DNA from: Pedobacter sp. MC2016-14
GTDB lineage: Bacteria > Bacteroidota > Bacteroidia > Sphingobacteriales > Sphingobacteriaceae
Direction of reading: 5' to 3'
DNA: 64,000 bases
Assembly (NCBI RefSeq): GCF_020991475.1
Contig: NZ_JAJMPA010000001.1
Location: 2,232,001 to 2,296,000, forward strand
Positions 28,277 to 40,128 of the stretch are shown here, one piece after another; within the stretch, counting starts at the first letter, position 1, and each line of letters opens with the position of its first letter. The translations under genes were made by a program, and so were the position numbers. The notes beneath the pieces were generated by a model, which did not search any database, was not told the DNA's origin, and saw only the letters and a list, made by a program, of their open reading frames with translations.

Positions 28277-31210
28277 ATGATCAAAAAATCTACTAAAGCA
28301 TTTTACATTTTTATAATTTGTGTGCTTTCCGCCTCAGCAGTTAATGCTCAAAATATAGTTGTTAGTGGTACCGTGACTGACAAAGAAACCAGGCTTCCGG
28401 TTCCAGGAGTAAGTGTTACCATTAAGGGTACTACTTCTGGTACTTCTACCAATCAAAATGGAAATTATTCTTTCAACACCACTGCGCGGCCGCCTTTTAC
28501 TATAGTAGTATCATACGTAGGGCATGCACCTATAGAGCGCCAGGTGAGCAGTGTTGCAGGCGGTGTAAATTTTGAACTGGAATCTGGTGGAATTCTAGGT
28601 CAGGAGGTTGTTATTTCTGCTTCCAGAACGCCAGAGCGGATCCTTGAATCGCCGGTTACCATAGAGCGCATTGGTGCTTCTGCAATTAAGGAATTGCCGG
28701 GTGTATCCTTTTATGATGCTATCCTTAATTTAAAGGGCGTAGAAATGAGTACGCAAAGTTTAACCTTTAAATCGGTGAATGCACGTGGTTTCAATTCAAA
28801 TGGCAACAACCGCTTTAATCAGTTTGTTGATGGGATGGACAATCAGGCTCCGGGTTTAAACTTTTCTGTGGGTAATATTGTTGGGCTTTCTGAGTTGGAT
28901 GTAGACAATGTAGAATTACTACCGGGTGCGGCATCTGCTTTATATGGTGCAGGGGGAATTAACGGAACACTCTTAATGACCTCTAAAAACCCGTTCAATT
29001 ATCCAGGAGCAAGTTTTCAATACAAAACAGGTGTAAATCACGTAAATGATAACAATTCTGCTGTACAGGAATACAAGCAGTTTGATATGCGTTTGGCTAA
29101 ATCATGGAACAATAAATTCGGGGTAAAGGCTACTTTTTCATTTTTACAGGCTAAGGATTGGCAGGGAAATGACATGACCAATTTTGACAGGGCAAATAAT
29201 AGGGTAAAGTCAGGAGATAGGGCTTCTGATCCCAATTATGATGGGATCAATGTGTATGGTGACGAGGTAAGTCAGAATATGAGAAATATTACTCAAGGCA
29301 GTATTGAACCTGCTGTTAGAGCTGGAATTTTATCGGCTTCGGGGAATACGCTTGATCCAAGGGCATTTTTGAGCGCTGTTCCGGCTAATGCCAGTTATGC
29401 TACTTATCTTGGGGCAATTAACGCCATACCTAATGCAGCCTTACGTGCAGCTGTTACTAATCAATATTTGCCGTTTTTTTATGGGATCAGAAATCCTTCT
29501 GTGCTGCCAGATCAGTCAGTATCCAGAGATGGTTATAATGAATCTAGCTTGGTAGATAACGATACAAAATCCTTAAAAACCAATATTTCATTAAATTATA
29601 GAATCACTAAAAGTATAGAGGCAATTGCACAAGTAAACTGGGGAACAGGAACCTCTGTTTATACTGGTACAGAGCGTTACTCTTTGCGTAATTTCAGTAT
29701 TGGTCAATATAAATTGGAACTTAAAGGAGATGATTTTTACGTAAGGGGATATACTACTCAGGAAAGATCAGGTGATTCTTACATTGCGGCCGTGTTGGGC
29801 TTATCTATCAATGAAGTATCTAGTCCTAGCACAACCTGGTTTCCTGCATATGTAGGCACGTTTATAGGGTCAAGACTAGCCGGGCAATCTGTTGAAGCAT
29901 CTAACTCATTGGCCAGGGCAACGGCAAACAGTACAGGAAGAGGAAGATTTTTACCTGGCTCTGCAAACTTTGAACAGGCCAAATATCAGATCAGGAATAC
30001 CAACATCAGTTCTACCGTAATCAATGAAGCTGATCCTTCTAAAAGTGTATATGGAGCAAGGTTTGATGATAAAACGAACCTGTATCATTACGAAGGGATG
30101 TACAATTTTACAAATGCTTTAAAGAACGCAGTTGAACTTCAGGTAGGTGCTTCTTCCAGGTTGTATCAGTTGCGGTCTGGTGGTACTATATTTGATGATT
30201 TAAACCGCGAAATAAACATTAAAGAATACGGTGCGTTTGCACAGCTGGGTAAAAAGCTGTTTAGCGACAAGCTAAAACTTACTTTAGCTGCCCGTTACGA
30301 CAAAAATTCCAATTTTGAAGGTCGTGTAACACCAAGGTTTACAGGAGTATATACGGTTGCAAAAAATAACAACATCCGCTTGTCATACCAAACTGGTTAT
30401 CGTAACCCGACCACACAAAATCAATACATAGACCTGTCTGTTTTGGGTGGACAGTCCAGACTAATTGGAGGTTTGCCTGAAAGCTTAACTAAGTATGATT
30501 TTTACAATAGGAAAGGTGTCTTGAGGAAAGATTATAACGCCTATCTTAATTCAGCTGCTGGTGGAATTCCAAATGCTGCGTTGTTGGTTCCTTATACTTT
30601 TGACCCTAAAGGCTTGCGGCCTGAGAGTGTACAATCGTACGAGCTGGGCTATAAAGGTTTAATTACCGATGGATTGCTGATTGATGTGTATGGTTATTAT
30701 AACCAGTATAAAGACTTTATTACTTCAGTAGCGCTATATAGAGCAGAGCCAGGAAAGTCTTATACCAGTTTTGGCGTGCCTGTAAATGCTGCAGGTAAGG
30801 TAACATCTTATGGAAGTGCCCTGGGATTGGATTATCTGATTGGAAAATATACCTTAAGCGGAAACGTTTCTCAAAATGCGTTAGGTAAAATGCCTGCAGA
30901 TTATGAAAATGACTTTAATACGCCTAAAGTAAGGTTCAATGTAGGTTTTGCTAACCGCGAGGTGGTTAAAAATGTAGGCTTTAATGTTCAATACCGTTGG
31001 CAAGATAGTTATTACTGGTTATCATCATTTGCAGCTGGTGAAGTTCCAGCCTTTTCTACCGTTGATGCGCAAGCCAACTTAAAAGTACCTTCTATAAACT
31101 CTATCTTTAAAATAGGAGGTTCAAACTTACTGAATAAGTATTACAAAACCTCTTTTGGTAATCCGGAAGTTGGAGCCTTGTATTACATGTCTATCACTTT
31201 TAATCCTTAA
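28277..31210 (+). CDS. TonB-dependent outer-membrane receptor with CarboxypepD-type N-terminal domain
   Basis: This is a 977-residue outer-membrane active transporter. After a signal peptide (about residues 1-24, cleaved near VNAQ) comes a carboxypeptidase-regulatory-like beta-sandwich (VSGTVTDKETRLPVPGVSVTIKGTTSGT...), common in this phylum. The plug domain follows, with VVISASRTPERILESPVTIERI near 110 and a GLSELDVDNVELLPGAASALYGAGGINGT-type end near 200. A large beta-barrel ends in an aromatic-rich strand (YYMSITFNP). No SusD-like partner follows, and a terminator lies just after the gene, so it works alone. The substrate is unknown. Confidence 0.93.
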   Translation: MIKKSTKAFYIFIICVLSASAVNAQNIVVSGTVTDKETRLPVPGVSVTIKGTTSGTSTNQNGNYSFNTTARPPFTIVVSYVGHAPIERQVSSVAGGVNFELESGGILGQEVVISASRTPERILESPVTIERIGASAIKELPGVSFYDAILNLKGVEMSTQSLTFKSVNARGFNSNGNNRFNQFVDGMDNQAPGLNFSVGNIVGLSELDVDNVELLPGAASALYGAGGINGTLLMTSKNPFNYPGASFQYKTGVNHVNDNNSAVQEYKQFDMRLAKSWNNKFGVKATFSFLQAKDWQGNDMTNFDRANNRVKSGDRASDPNYDGINVYGDEVSQNMRNITQGSIEPAVRAGILSASGNTLDPRAFLSAVPANASYATYLGAINAIPNAALRAAVTNQYLPFFYGIRNPSVLPDQSVSRDGYNESSLVDNDTKSLKTNISLNYRITKSIEAIAQVNWGTGTSVYTGTERYSLRNFSIGQYKLELKGDDFYVRGYTTQERSGDSYIAAVLGLSINEVSSPSTTWFPAYVGTFIGSRLAGQSVEASNSLARATANSTGRGRFLPGSANFEQAKYQIRNTNISSTVINEADPSKSVYGARFDDKTNLYHYEGMYNFTNALKNAVELQVGASSRLYQLRSGGTIFDDLNREINIKEYGAFAQLGKKLFSDKLKLTLAARYDKNSNFEGRVTPRFTGVYTVAKNNNIRLSYQTGYRNPTTQNQYIDLSVLGGQSRLIGGLPESLTKYDFYNRKGVLRKDYNAYLNSAAGGIPNAALLVPYTFDPKGLRPESVQSYELGYKGLITDGLLIDVYGYYNQYKDFITSVALYRAEPGKSYTSFGVPVNAAGKVTSYGSALGLDYLIGKYTLSGNVSQNALGKMPADYENDFNTPKVRFNVGFANREVVKNVGFNVQYRWQDSYYWLSSFAAGEVPAFSTVDAQANLKVPSINSIFKIGGSNLLNKYYKTSFGNPEVGALYYMSITFNP

Positions 31211-31247
31211 AGATTTTGAGCGTTAGCGCATATTGATCTTGGCTAAG

Positions 31248-31282
31248 ATGGCCGCAGTTTGGTAAAGCTGCGGCCATTTTTA
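31248..31282 (+). terminator. Intrinsic terminator after the receptor gene
   Basis: A 10-bp perfect stem ATGGCCGCAG / CTGCGGCCAT, extended by weaker inner pairs, is followed by a T-rich run. It begins 38 bases after the receptor stop. Confidence 0.88.
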
Positions 31283-31421
31283 TTTAGAAGTAAAGAATAA
31301 AATAAAACATAGCCTTTAGCGCTCAAATATTATGCTATATGTTTGGCTTTTAGTTTAAAAATCGACACCTTAGTTTTATCAATTAAGACATTTAGTATAA
31401 ATCGCAGTATTGTATATTTTT

Positions 31422-33890
31422 ATGGAAGAAGTAAACGAACAAGGTAAGGAAATAAAAAATAAGGAGAATATCCAGGAGATTGTTGAAGAAACAATACAGC
31501 ACCTTAATAATCCGGTTACAGATCTGCAGCAAATCGTTAAAAAATACCTCACCTCTGTTATAAGTGTTGTAGCAGACGGGAATAAGTTCTATTTTTCTGA
31601 TGGGGAAGCGAAAGTAGAAGTAAGGGTAGTTAGCGATGAAATTATTAGGATCAGGCTGGCACCACATGGCGTATTTCTGGGCGATTTCTCTTATGCTGTA
31701 CCTGTAGTAGATCAAAAGGTGACTACATTTAGATTAGAAGAACGCGAAGACCATTATGCCATTTTAACCAATACGGTTACCTGTAAAATTAGAAAAAGCG
31801 ATTTCCATATTTCATTTATTGAAAATACAAGTCAGTTGTTGATGAGCGAAGATGCTTCTCCAATGCATTGGGAAGAGAATGTTGACTTCGGGGGCTATTA
31901 TGTGTATGCCACAAAAAAATGTCTTCCTGAAGAGAACTTTTTTGGCTTAGGTGATAAATCAGGAAATTTTAACCTTAGAGGTCGGCATTTTGAAAACTGG
32001 AATACAGATGCTTATTCTTTTGGCTGGGACCGCGACCCATTATACCGCACCATTCCCTTTTATTTAGGTGTCCATAGCGACCTGGCTTACGGTATTTTCT
32101 TTGACAATACCTTTAAGTCTTTTTTTGACTTTGGCAAGGAAGATCATGAAAAGACCAGTTTTTGGGCCGATGGGGGCGAACTTCAATATTACTACATTCA
32201 CGGCCCTCATTTAATGGACGTCGTAAAACGTTATCAAACACTTACGGGCACTCATCATATGCCGCCAAAATGGGCAATAGGCTATCATCAATGTAGGTGG
32301 AGCTACTACCCGGAAAGTAAAGTTAAGGAAGTGGCAGAAGGTTTCAGGTCAAGGAACATTCCTTGTGATGCCATTTACCTGGATATTGACTACATGGATG
32401 GTTACCGCTGTTTTACCTGGAATAAAAAGCATTTTCCGGATCCGAAAAGGATGATAAAGGAATTGAACGACATTGGTATGAAGACCGTAGTGATGATTGA
32501 TCCGGGTATTAAAGTAGATGATAACTATTGGGTTTTTAAAGAAGGTAAAGAGAACAATTTCTTTTGCAGAAGGAGTGATGATTATTTTATGGAAGGCCAT
32601 GTATGGCCGGGCAGATGTCAGTTTCCGGATTTTACCAATCCTGCGGTTCGGGAATGGTGGGGTGGTTTGTACAAAGAACTAGTTGATATAGGTGTTGCTG
32701 GTGTATGGAACGACATGAATGAGCCTGCAGTTTTTGGCTCAGGAACCTTTCCAAATGATGTAAGGCACAATTTGGACGGCTACAGAGGTTCGCACCGTAA
32801 AGCACACAATGTTTACGGTATGCAAATGGTGCGCTCTACTTATGATGGCTTGAAGAAGCTGATGAAAAATAAGCGCCCATTTACCATAACACGCGCGGGT
32901 TACGCTGGTATGCAGCGTTATAGCAGTGTGTGGACAGGTGATAACGTGGCCACCTGGGAACACTTGAAAATAGGGAGTATTCAATGCCAGCGGATGTCCA
33001 TTTCTGGCGTGCCATTTTGTGGTACTGATATTGGCGGATTTAGCGGTGAGCCAGATGGTGAATTGTTTACCAGATGGATACAGTTGGGTGTGTTTTCTCC
33101 CTTTATGCGGGCACACTCTGCCGGTGATACAGCAGAACGTGAACCATGGAGCTTTGGCGAGCCTTTTACCAGTATCAACCGTAAATTTATTGAGTTGAGG
33201 TATAAACTGATGCCTTATATCTACTCTGTATTCTGGGAACACCACCGGTACGGATTCCCTATCCTAAGACCCTTGGTGATGATGGAACAGGTAAATGCTG
33301 GAAACCATTTCCGTCAGGATGAATTTAGTTTTGGAGATAAAATATTGGTTTGTCCGATACTGGAACAGGGCGCAGTTTCCAGAATTGTGTACCTGCCCAA
33401 GGGAATGTGGTACAATTACTGGACACATGAATTATTAGGTGGTGGAAAGGAGCACGATATCAAAGCGCCTCTGGAAATTATCCCGCTATTTGTACGTGCG
33501 GGTTCGGTAGTTCCTGAATACCCCGTAATGCAGTATGTAGGCGAGAAACATATTGAAGAAGTACTCTTAAATGTTTACTATGCAGATTATGAGGTAAACT
33601 CTTATCTGTATGAAGATCATGGTGATACCTTTGCGTATGAGCAGGGCATATATTCTGAAAAGAAGTTTGTGGTAAAGGGCGATAGCCATACGCTCTCTAT
33701 TGTACAGGATGTAGATGGATTGTACACTTCAAATTATGAATTGTACAATTACAATGTTATTGGTATGCCTTTTGAAGTTAAGAAGGTGATCGTTGACGAT
33801 GTAGAGTTTAGCTTTACTATAGATGAACATCAGTGTTTGCGTTTTAAATCTAACAAGAATTTTTCAGACATTAAGATATTTGGTGTTTAA
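31422..33890 (+). CDS. Glycoside hydrolase family 31 (alpha-glucosidase)
   Basis: GH31 enzymes release glucose from alpha-glucosides. The ATG at 31422 gives 822 residues; a TTG four codons upstream is less likely. An N-terminal beta-sandwich (about 40-230) is followed by the catalytic barrel. The nucleophile motif GVWNDMNEP has its aspartate at residue 431. The TGDNVATWEHL and FCGTDIGGF motifs and the acid/base region RAHSAGDTAEREPW follow, then C-terminal beta domains. No signal peptide is visible, so it is probably cytoplasmic. It lies 10 bases before glgB, suggesting a shared role in storage or intracellular alpha-glucan turnover. Confidence 0.92.
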   Translation: MEEVNEQGKEIKNKENIQEIVEETIQHLNNPVTDLQQIVKKYLTSVISVVADGNKFYFSDGEAKVEVRVVSDEIIRIRLAPHGVFLGDFSYAVPVVDQKVTTFRLEEREDHYAILTNTVTCKIRKSDFHISFIENTSQLLMSEDASPMHWEENVDFGGYYVYATKKCLPEENFFGLGDKSGNFNLRGRHFENWNTDAYSFGWDRDPLYRTIPFYLGVHSDLAYGIFFDNTFKSFFDFGKEDHEKTSFWADGGELQYYYIHGPHLMDVVKRYQTLTGTHHMPPKWAIGYHQCRWSYYPESKVKEVAEGFRSRNIPCDAIYLDIDYMDGYRCFTWNKKHFPDPKRMIKELNDIGMKTVVMIDPGIKVDDNYWVFKEGKENNFFCRRSDDYFMEGHVWPGRCQFPDFTNPAVREWWGGLYKELVDIGVAGVWNDMNEPAVFGSGTFPNDVRHNLDGYRGSHRKAHNVYGMQMVRSTYDGLKKLMKNKRPFTITRAGYAGMQRYSSVWTGDNVATWEHLKIGSIQCQRMSISGVPFCGTDIGGFSGEPDGELFTRWIQLGVFSPFMRAHSAGDTAEREPWSFGEPFTSINRKFIELRYKLMPYIYSVFWEHHRYGFPILRPLVMMEQVNAGNHFRQDEFSFGDKILVCPILEQGAVSRIVYLPKGMWYNYWTHELLGGGKEHDIKAPLEIIPLFVRAGSVVPEYPVMQYVGEKHIEEVLLNVYYADYEVNSYLYEDHGDTFAYEQGIYSEKKFVVKGDSHTLSIVQDVDGLYTSNYELYNYNVIGMPFEVKKVIVDDVEFSFTIDEHQCLRFKSNKNFSDIKIFGV

Positions 33891-33900
33891 CCCATAACAT

Positions 33901-35817
33901 ATGCCCAACAAAAACGTAGCTGTTTACAGTTTATTTACAGATTTCGATATTTCTTTGTTTGTCACTGGTAAGCATTTTCGTCTCTACGAAAAAATGGGTG
34001 CCCACATCATCACAGTAGATAATAGTTCAGGAACTTACTTTGCTGTTTGGGCCCCCAATGCACAGGAAGTTGGGGTGATCGGTGATTTTAATGAATGGGA
34101 CAGGACTTCCCACATTTTGTATAAACGGCTGGATGCTTCTGGTATTTGGGAGGGTTTTATACCCTTAATAGGCAAGGGCACCATTTACAAATTCCACATT
34201 AAAGGTTTTGATGGCAATGTGTTTGAGAAAGGAGATCCTTTTGCAAATAAATGGGAGCATCCGCCACGTACAGCTTCTATAGTCTGGGAAATGGACTATT
34301 CCTGGAAAGACAAGAGCTGGCTAAACAAGCGGCCTAAGGTAAATGCTTTAGACCAGCCAATTTCTGTTTATGAGCTGCATCTGGGATCCTGGCAACGAGA
34401 CCCATCCGATCCCGCACGCGTTTTAACCTATAAGGAAATAGGGACTAGTTTGGTGCCGTATGTTAAAGAAATGGGTTTTACGCACGTGGAGTTAATGCCG
34501 ATTATGGAGTATCCATATTATCCTTCTTGGGGTTATCAAATTACTGGATATTATGCTGCAAGCTCTCGTCATGGTACGCCTCAGGAACTGATGAACCTGA
34601 TTGAAGAATTGCATAAGCAAAATATAGCCGTGATTTTGGATTGGGTGCCATCGCATTTTCCGGGCGATTCTCATGGTTTATTTAATTTTGATGGCACTCA
34701 TTTGTATGAGCATGCTGATATGCGTAAAGGCTTTCATCCAGACTGGAAATCGTATATCTTTAATTATGACAGACCTGAAGTTCGGTGTTTTTTAATCAGT
34801 AATGCATTGTACTGGCTGGATAAGTTTCATGCTGATGGTTTACGTGTAGATGCAGTAGCTTCTATGCTGTACTTTAACTTTTCAAGAAAGGGTGGGGAGG
34901 CAGCCACTAATGAGTATGGTGGGAGTGAAAATTTGGGTGCTATTACCTTTTTAAAAGATTTAAATGAGGCTGTCTATAACAATTATCCTGGTGTACAAAC
35001 CATTGCAGAAGAAAGCAGCACTTTTCCGGGTGTAACACATCCTGTAATGGATGGTGGGCTTGGTTTTGGTATGAAATGGATGATGGGCTGGATGAACGAT
35101 ACTTTAAAGTATTTCAAAAACGATCCCATTAACCGTAAATTTCATCACCATCAGCTTACTTTTAGCATCACCTATGCCTTTAGTGAGAAATTTATGCTTC
35201 CATTTTCTCATGACGAAGTGGTTCATGGAAAATCATCGATGATTTATAAAATGCCAGGTGATGAATGGCAGAAATTTGCGAATCTTAGAACCTTATACAC
35301 TTATATGTTTACGCAGCCCGGAACAAAGCTGTTGTTTATGGGGAATGAATTTGCGCAAAATGGAGAATGGAATTTTACCCGTTCTCTTGACTGGCATTTG
35401 CTTAAATATGCTTCTCATGCGGGTATGCAGAAGACGGTAAAAGCATTAAACCAGCTTTACAAAACAGAACCTGCACTTTATCAGAACAATTTTTCTTACG
35501 ACGGTTTTGAATGGTTAGACGCGGACGACTGGCAGCATTCTATTTACGTTTATATTCGTAAGGCACAGAAAGCAAAGGATACGCTAATTGTGATTTTAAA
35601 CCTTACGCCTGTTTACAGGGAGCAGTATAGAATTGGGTTGCCATTTAAAGGCAAATGGGCAGAGCTGTTTAATACGGATGCAACTGAGTTTTTTGGTAGT
35701 GGTAAAGTGAATGGCGAAGCAGCTGTACCGGAGCAGGTTTCTTGCAATGGCAGAGATTATTCCATAACTATTAACGTTCCGCCCCTGGCAGCTGTAGTTC
35801 TTAAGCAAATTAAGTAA
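33901..35817 (+). CDS. glgB: 1,4-alpha-glucan branching enzyme
   Basis: GlgB makes alpha-1,6 branches in glycogen. The 638-residue protein has an N-terminal CBM48-type domain (about residues 30-120, with YFAVWAPNAQEVGVIGDFNEWD). The GH13 barrel has the conserved regions ILDWVPSHFP, DGLRVDAVASM with the nucleophile near D317, IAEESSTFPGV with the acid/base near E370, and FSHDEVVHGKSSM. A beta-sandwich ends the protein. It follows the GH31 gene by 10 bases and precedes a HipA-like kinase gene by 9. No glgA or glgC is present in the window. Confidence 0.95.
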   Translation: MPNKNVAVYSLFTDFDISLFVTGKHFRLYEKMGAHIITVDNSSGTYFAVWAPNAQEVGVIGDFNEWDRTSHILYKRLDASGIWEGFIPLIGKGTIYKFHIKGFDGNVFEKGDPFANKWEHPPRTASIVWEMDYSWKDKSWLNKRPKVNALDQPISVYELHLGSWQRDPSDPARVLTYKEIGTSLVPYVKEMGFTHVELMPIMEYPYYPSWGYQITGYYAASSRHGTPQELMNLIEELHKQNIAVILDWVPSHFPGDSHGLFNFDGTHLYEHADMRKGFHPDWKSYIFNYDRPEVRCFLISNALYWLDKFHADGLRVDAVASMLYFNFSRKGGEAATNEYGGSENLGAITFLKDLNEAVYNNYPGVQTIAEESSTFPGVTHPVMDGGLGFGMKWMMGWMNDTLKYFKNDPINRKFHHHQLTFSITYAFSEKFMLPFSHDEVVHGKSSMIYKMPGDEWQKFANLRTLYTYMFTQPGTKLLFMGNEFAQNGEWNFTRSLDWHLLKYASHAGMQKTVKALNQLYKTEPALYQNNFSYDGFEWLDADDWQHSIYVYIRKAQKAKDTLIVILNLTPVYREQYRIGLPFKGKWAELFNTDATEFFGSGKVNGEAAVPEQVSCNGRDYSITINVPPLAAVVLKQIK

Positions 35818-35826
35818 ATTTGCTGC

Positions 35827-36654
35827 ATGAATGACAAGCAGTTTCCACTGACGCCTTCAGCACCGGGAACATTAGAGCCTTTAAGGATGGTTAATGTAAC
35901 CCGGTACGTAACACCATTACGTGAAGGTGGTTCTATGCCCGCTATTGCGGAAGCAGATGATGATTTTTTATATGTATTGAAATTCCGCGGTGCGGGACAA
36001 GGGATTAAGGCACTTATTGCAGAAATTATTGGTGGTGAGTTGGCACGTGCACTGGGGTTTAAAGTCCCTGAAATTGTACTGGCTAATCTTGATGAGGCGT
36101 TTGGACGTACGGAGCCGGATGAGGAAATTCAGGATTTGTTAAAGGCGAGCGTTGGTCTAAATTTAGCCTTGCATTACCTCTCCACGGCAATTACGTTTGA
36201 CTCAGCCGTGAATATTGTAGATGCTAAACTGGCCTCGCAAATTGTGTGGTTGGATTGTCTTTTGACCAATATGGATCGTACTGCCCGTAATACCAATATG
36301 CTGATTTGGCATAAAGAATTATGGCTTATCGATCATGGGGCTTCTCTATATTTTCATCATTCCTGGCAAAACTGGGAGGAGCAAGCCAAACGTCCTTTTG
36401 CATTAATAAAAGACCACGTTCTTTTGCCATTTGCTTCGGAACTGGAAGCGGTAGATCAGCAGTTCAAACAGATCTTATCTTCATCACTGATCCATTCCAT
36501 TGTGGCTTTAATTCCAGATGAGTGGTTGATTGAAGAGTTGTTTGAATCGCCGGCAGCCCAAAGACAGGCTTACGCAAAATTTTTGGAGATCAGGATCCAA
36601 CATTCGGAAGTATTTTTACATGAGGCACAGCATGCAAGACAAGCAATTATTTGA
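35827..36654 (+). CDS. HipA-like kinase family protein
   Basis: This 275-residue protein looks like the short HipA-related kinase family rather than full HipA, which is about 440 residues. Visible features are a candidate nucleotide-binding lysine in YVLKFRGAGQG near residue 52, a catalytic-loop-like DCLLTNMDRTARNTNML near 139-155 with the aspartate and asparagine expected, and a metal-binding LIDHGASLYF near 163. There is no HipB-type DNA-binding antitoxin beside it; instead it overlaps a DUF3037 gene by 23 bases. Its target is unknown. It lies 9 bases after glgB and may be read with it. Confidence 0.75.
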   Translation: MNDKQFPLTPSAPGTLEPLRMVNVTRYVTPLREGGSMPAIAEADDDFLYVLKFRGAGQGIKALIAEIIGGELARALGFKVPEIVLANLDEAFGRTEPDEEIQDLLKASVGLNLALHYLSTAITFDSAVNIVDAKLASQIVWLDCLLTNMDRTARNTNMLIWHKELWLIDHGASLYFHHSWQNWEEQAKRPFALIKDHVLLPFASELEAVDQQFKQILSSSLIHSIVALIPDEWLIEELFESPAAQRQAYAKFLEIRIQHSEVFLHEAQHARQAII

Positions 36655-37015
36655 GTATGCCGTAATTCGCGTAATGCCAAGGGTAGAACGTGAAGAATTC
36701 ATAAATGTGGGTGTAATAGTGTATTGTGCAAAACAACGTTTTTTAAAGGCGCTGTTTACCTTAAATGAACAACGGTTACAGGTTTTTTGTTGTGATCTGG
36801 ATTTAGATGAAGTAGAAGCACATCTTTTGGCCTTTCAGCGGATAAGTGCAGGAGATAAAAATAGCGGACCAATTGCTTTACTGGACCCGGCTTCCCGGTT
36901 CAGGTGGCTTACAGCTATGCGTAGCACAGTGCTGCAAACCTCCAGGGTGCATCCGGGTTTTTGCACAGATGCAGAAGATAAACTGAATGAACTGTACCAG
37001 CAACTGGTACTCTAA
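36632..37015 (+). CDS. DUF3037 family protein
   Basis: The ATG at 36632 gives 127 residues starting MQDKQLFEYAVIRVMPRVEREEFINVGVIVYC, a typical DUF3037 N-terminus. A longer in-frame start at 36530 would encode a tail in a second frame of the kinase gene and is rejected. No catalytic motif is recognised. The 23-base overlap with the HipA-like kinase gene argues that the two proteins work together. A terminator follows. Confidence 0.8.
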   Translation: MQDKQLFEYAVIRVMPRVEREEFINVGVIVYCAKQRFLKALFTLNEQRLQVFCCDLDLDEVEAHLLAFQRISAGDKNSGPIALLDPASRFRWLTAMRSTVLQTSRVHPGFCTDAEDKLNELYQQLVL

Positions 37016-37020
37016 TAAAA

Positions 37021-37053
37021 AAACGGGATACCAAATGAATGGTATCCCGTTTT
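37021..37053. terminator. Bidirectional terminator between DUF3037 gene and gapA
   Basis: A perfect 12-bp stem AAACGGGATACC / GGTATCCCGTTT with an 8-base loop. It is preceded by a run of A and followed by T, so it can stop transcription from both of the convergent units. Confidence 0.88.
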
Positions 37054-37071
37054 AGCTTTAAATATGGATGA

Positions 37072-38916
<1,845 letters not shown>

Positions 38917-38920
<4 letters not shown>

Positions 38921-39903
38921 ATAGATAAAACCTTTGCCATTTCTAACAAATCGGCCTCCAGCTTAAAAGTATGTTTAGTTAAAGCCTCATCTATAGAGGT
39001 TGTTTTAATTTCGTTTCCACGTAAACCCACCATTTGTTCTGTATTGCCTTTTAATAATTCATTAATAGCAGCAAAACCTAAGCGACTCCCTAAAATACGG
39101 TCAAAGCTACTTGGGCTACCTCCTCTTTGTAAGTGGCCTAATATAGTAACTTTGGTGTCATAGTGGTTAAATCTTTCTTTAACTTTCTTGGCAATATCAT
39201 ACGCGCCACCAGCTTTATGGCCTTCGGATACAATTACAATACTAGAAGATTTTTTAGTTGCGGCACCAATTTCAAGTTGTTCAATCAATTCATCAAGGCT
39301 GGTTGGTTTCTCTGGCAACAATACCGCCTCGGCACCACTAGAGATTGCTGCTCTTAAAGCAATACATCCAGAATCCCTGCCCATCACCTCAACAAAAAAT
39401 AACCTGTCATGAGAATCTGCTGTATCCCGGATCTTATCGATAGCTTCAATCACCGTATTGATGGCTGTATCATAACCTAAGGTAAAGTCAGAGCCATATA
39501 GGTCATTGTCTATGGTTCCGGGTACGCCAATTACATTTACGTCATAACGCTGCGAAAATCTTTGCGCTCCGGTAAAAGTACCATCGCCACCAATAACCAC
39601 TAAACCATCAATGTCATTCGCTTTTAAGTTATCATAGGCAATTTTCATTCCCTCTTCTGTTTTAAAATCTAAACAGCGTGCTGTTTTTAAAACCGTGCCA
39701 CCAAGATGAATGATGTTACTTACAGAGCGTGCGCCCATCGGAATGATGTTGTTGTTAATCAGTCCCTGGTAACCCTGCATCACACCGAACATGTTGATGC
39801 CATTATATATGCCGGTACGTACGGCAGCTCTAATGCATGCATTCATTCCAGGTGCATCACCACCTGATGTTAATACCGCTATATTTTTAATATTTGGCTT
39901 CAT
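38917..39903 (-). CDS. pfkA: ATP-dependent 6-phosphofructokinase
   Basis: PfkA phosphorylates fructose 6-phosphate, the committed step of glycolysis. The 328-residue protein has the LTSGGDAPGMNA motif near residue 11, VVIGGDGTFTGA near 101, the catalytic GTIDNDLYG segment near 129 and MGRDSGCIAL near 174. A glycine after GGDG and the pattern of the TIDND loop fit an ATP-dependent bacterial type. It is the first gene of the operon with the BadF-type homolog and gapA. It is divergent from a Nudix-type regulator. Confidence 0.96.
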
Positions 39904-39917
39904 TTATAACACGAATA

Positions 39918-39938
39918 TAGTGTGTATTTCTTACACTA
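39918..39938. promoter_or_regulatory. Inverted repeat upstream of pfkA (candidate operator)
   Basis: TAGTGT-N9-ACACTA, which also contains GTGTA-N5-TACAC (39922-39936), lies 15 bases before the pfkA start. TTTACAC half-sites recur at 40035-40041 and 40070-40076 in the same divergent intergenic region. It may be a binding site of the divergently encoded Nudix-type regulator; this is inference. Confidence 0.4.
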
Positions 39939-40128
39939 AGTAATTTAATTTGTATTATTTTTGCAACAACATACAAAGTGCCAGCCAAACGCTTTAATTG
40001 TTTTTTACTGTAATGCTTTAATTATATCTTTATATTTACACCGTTTTTAAGGATATTACCTATGACGTTTTTACACATAATAAACAGGGAAAGCATTAAT
40101 TTAATGTTGAAATTTTAAAAGATATATT

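Noticed and set aside
36530..36631. Longer start for the DUF3037 gene
   Set aside because: The extra 34 residues are a second reading frame of the HipA-like kinase gene; the DUF3037 family begins at MQDKQLFEY.
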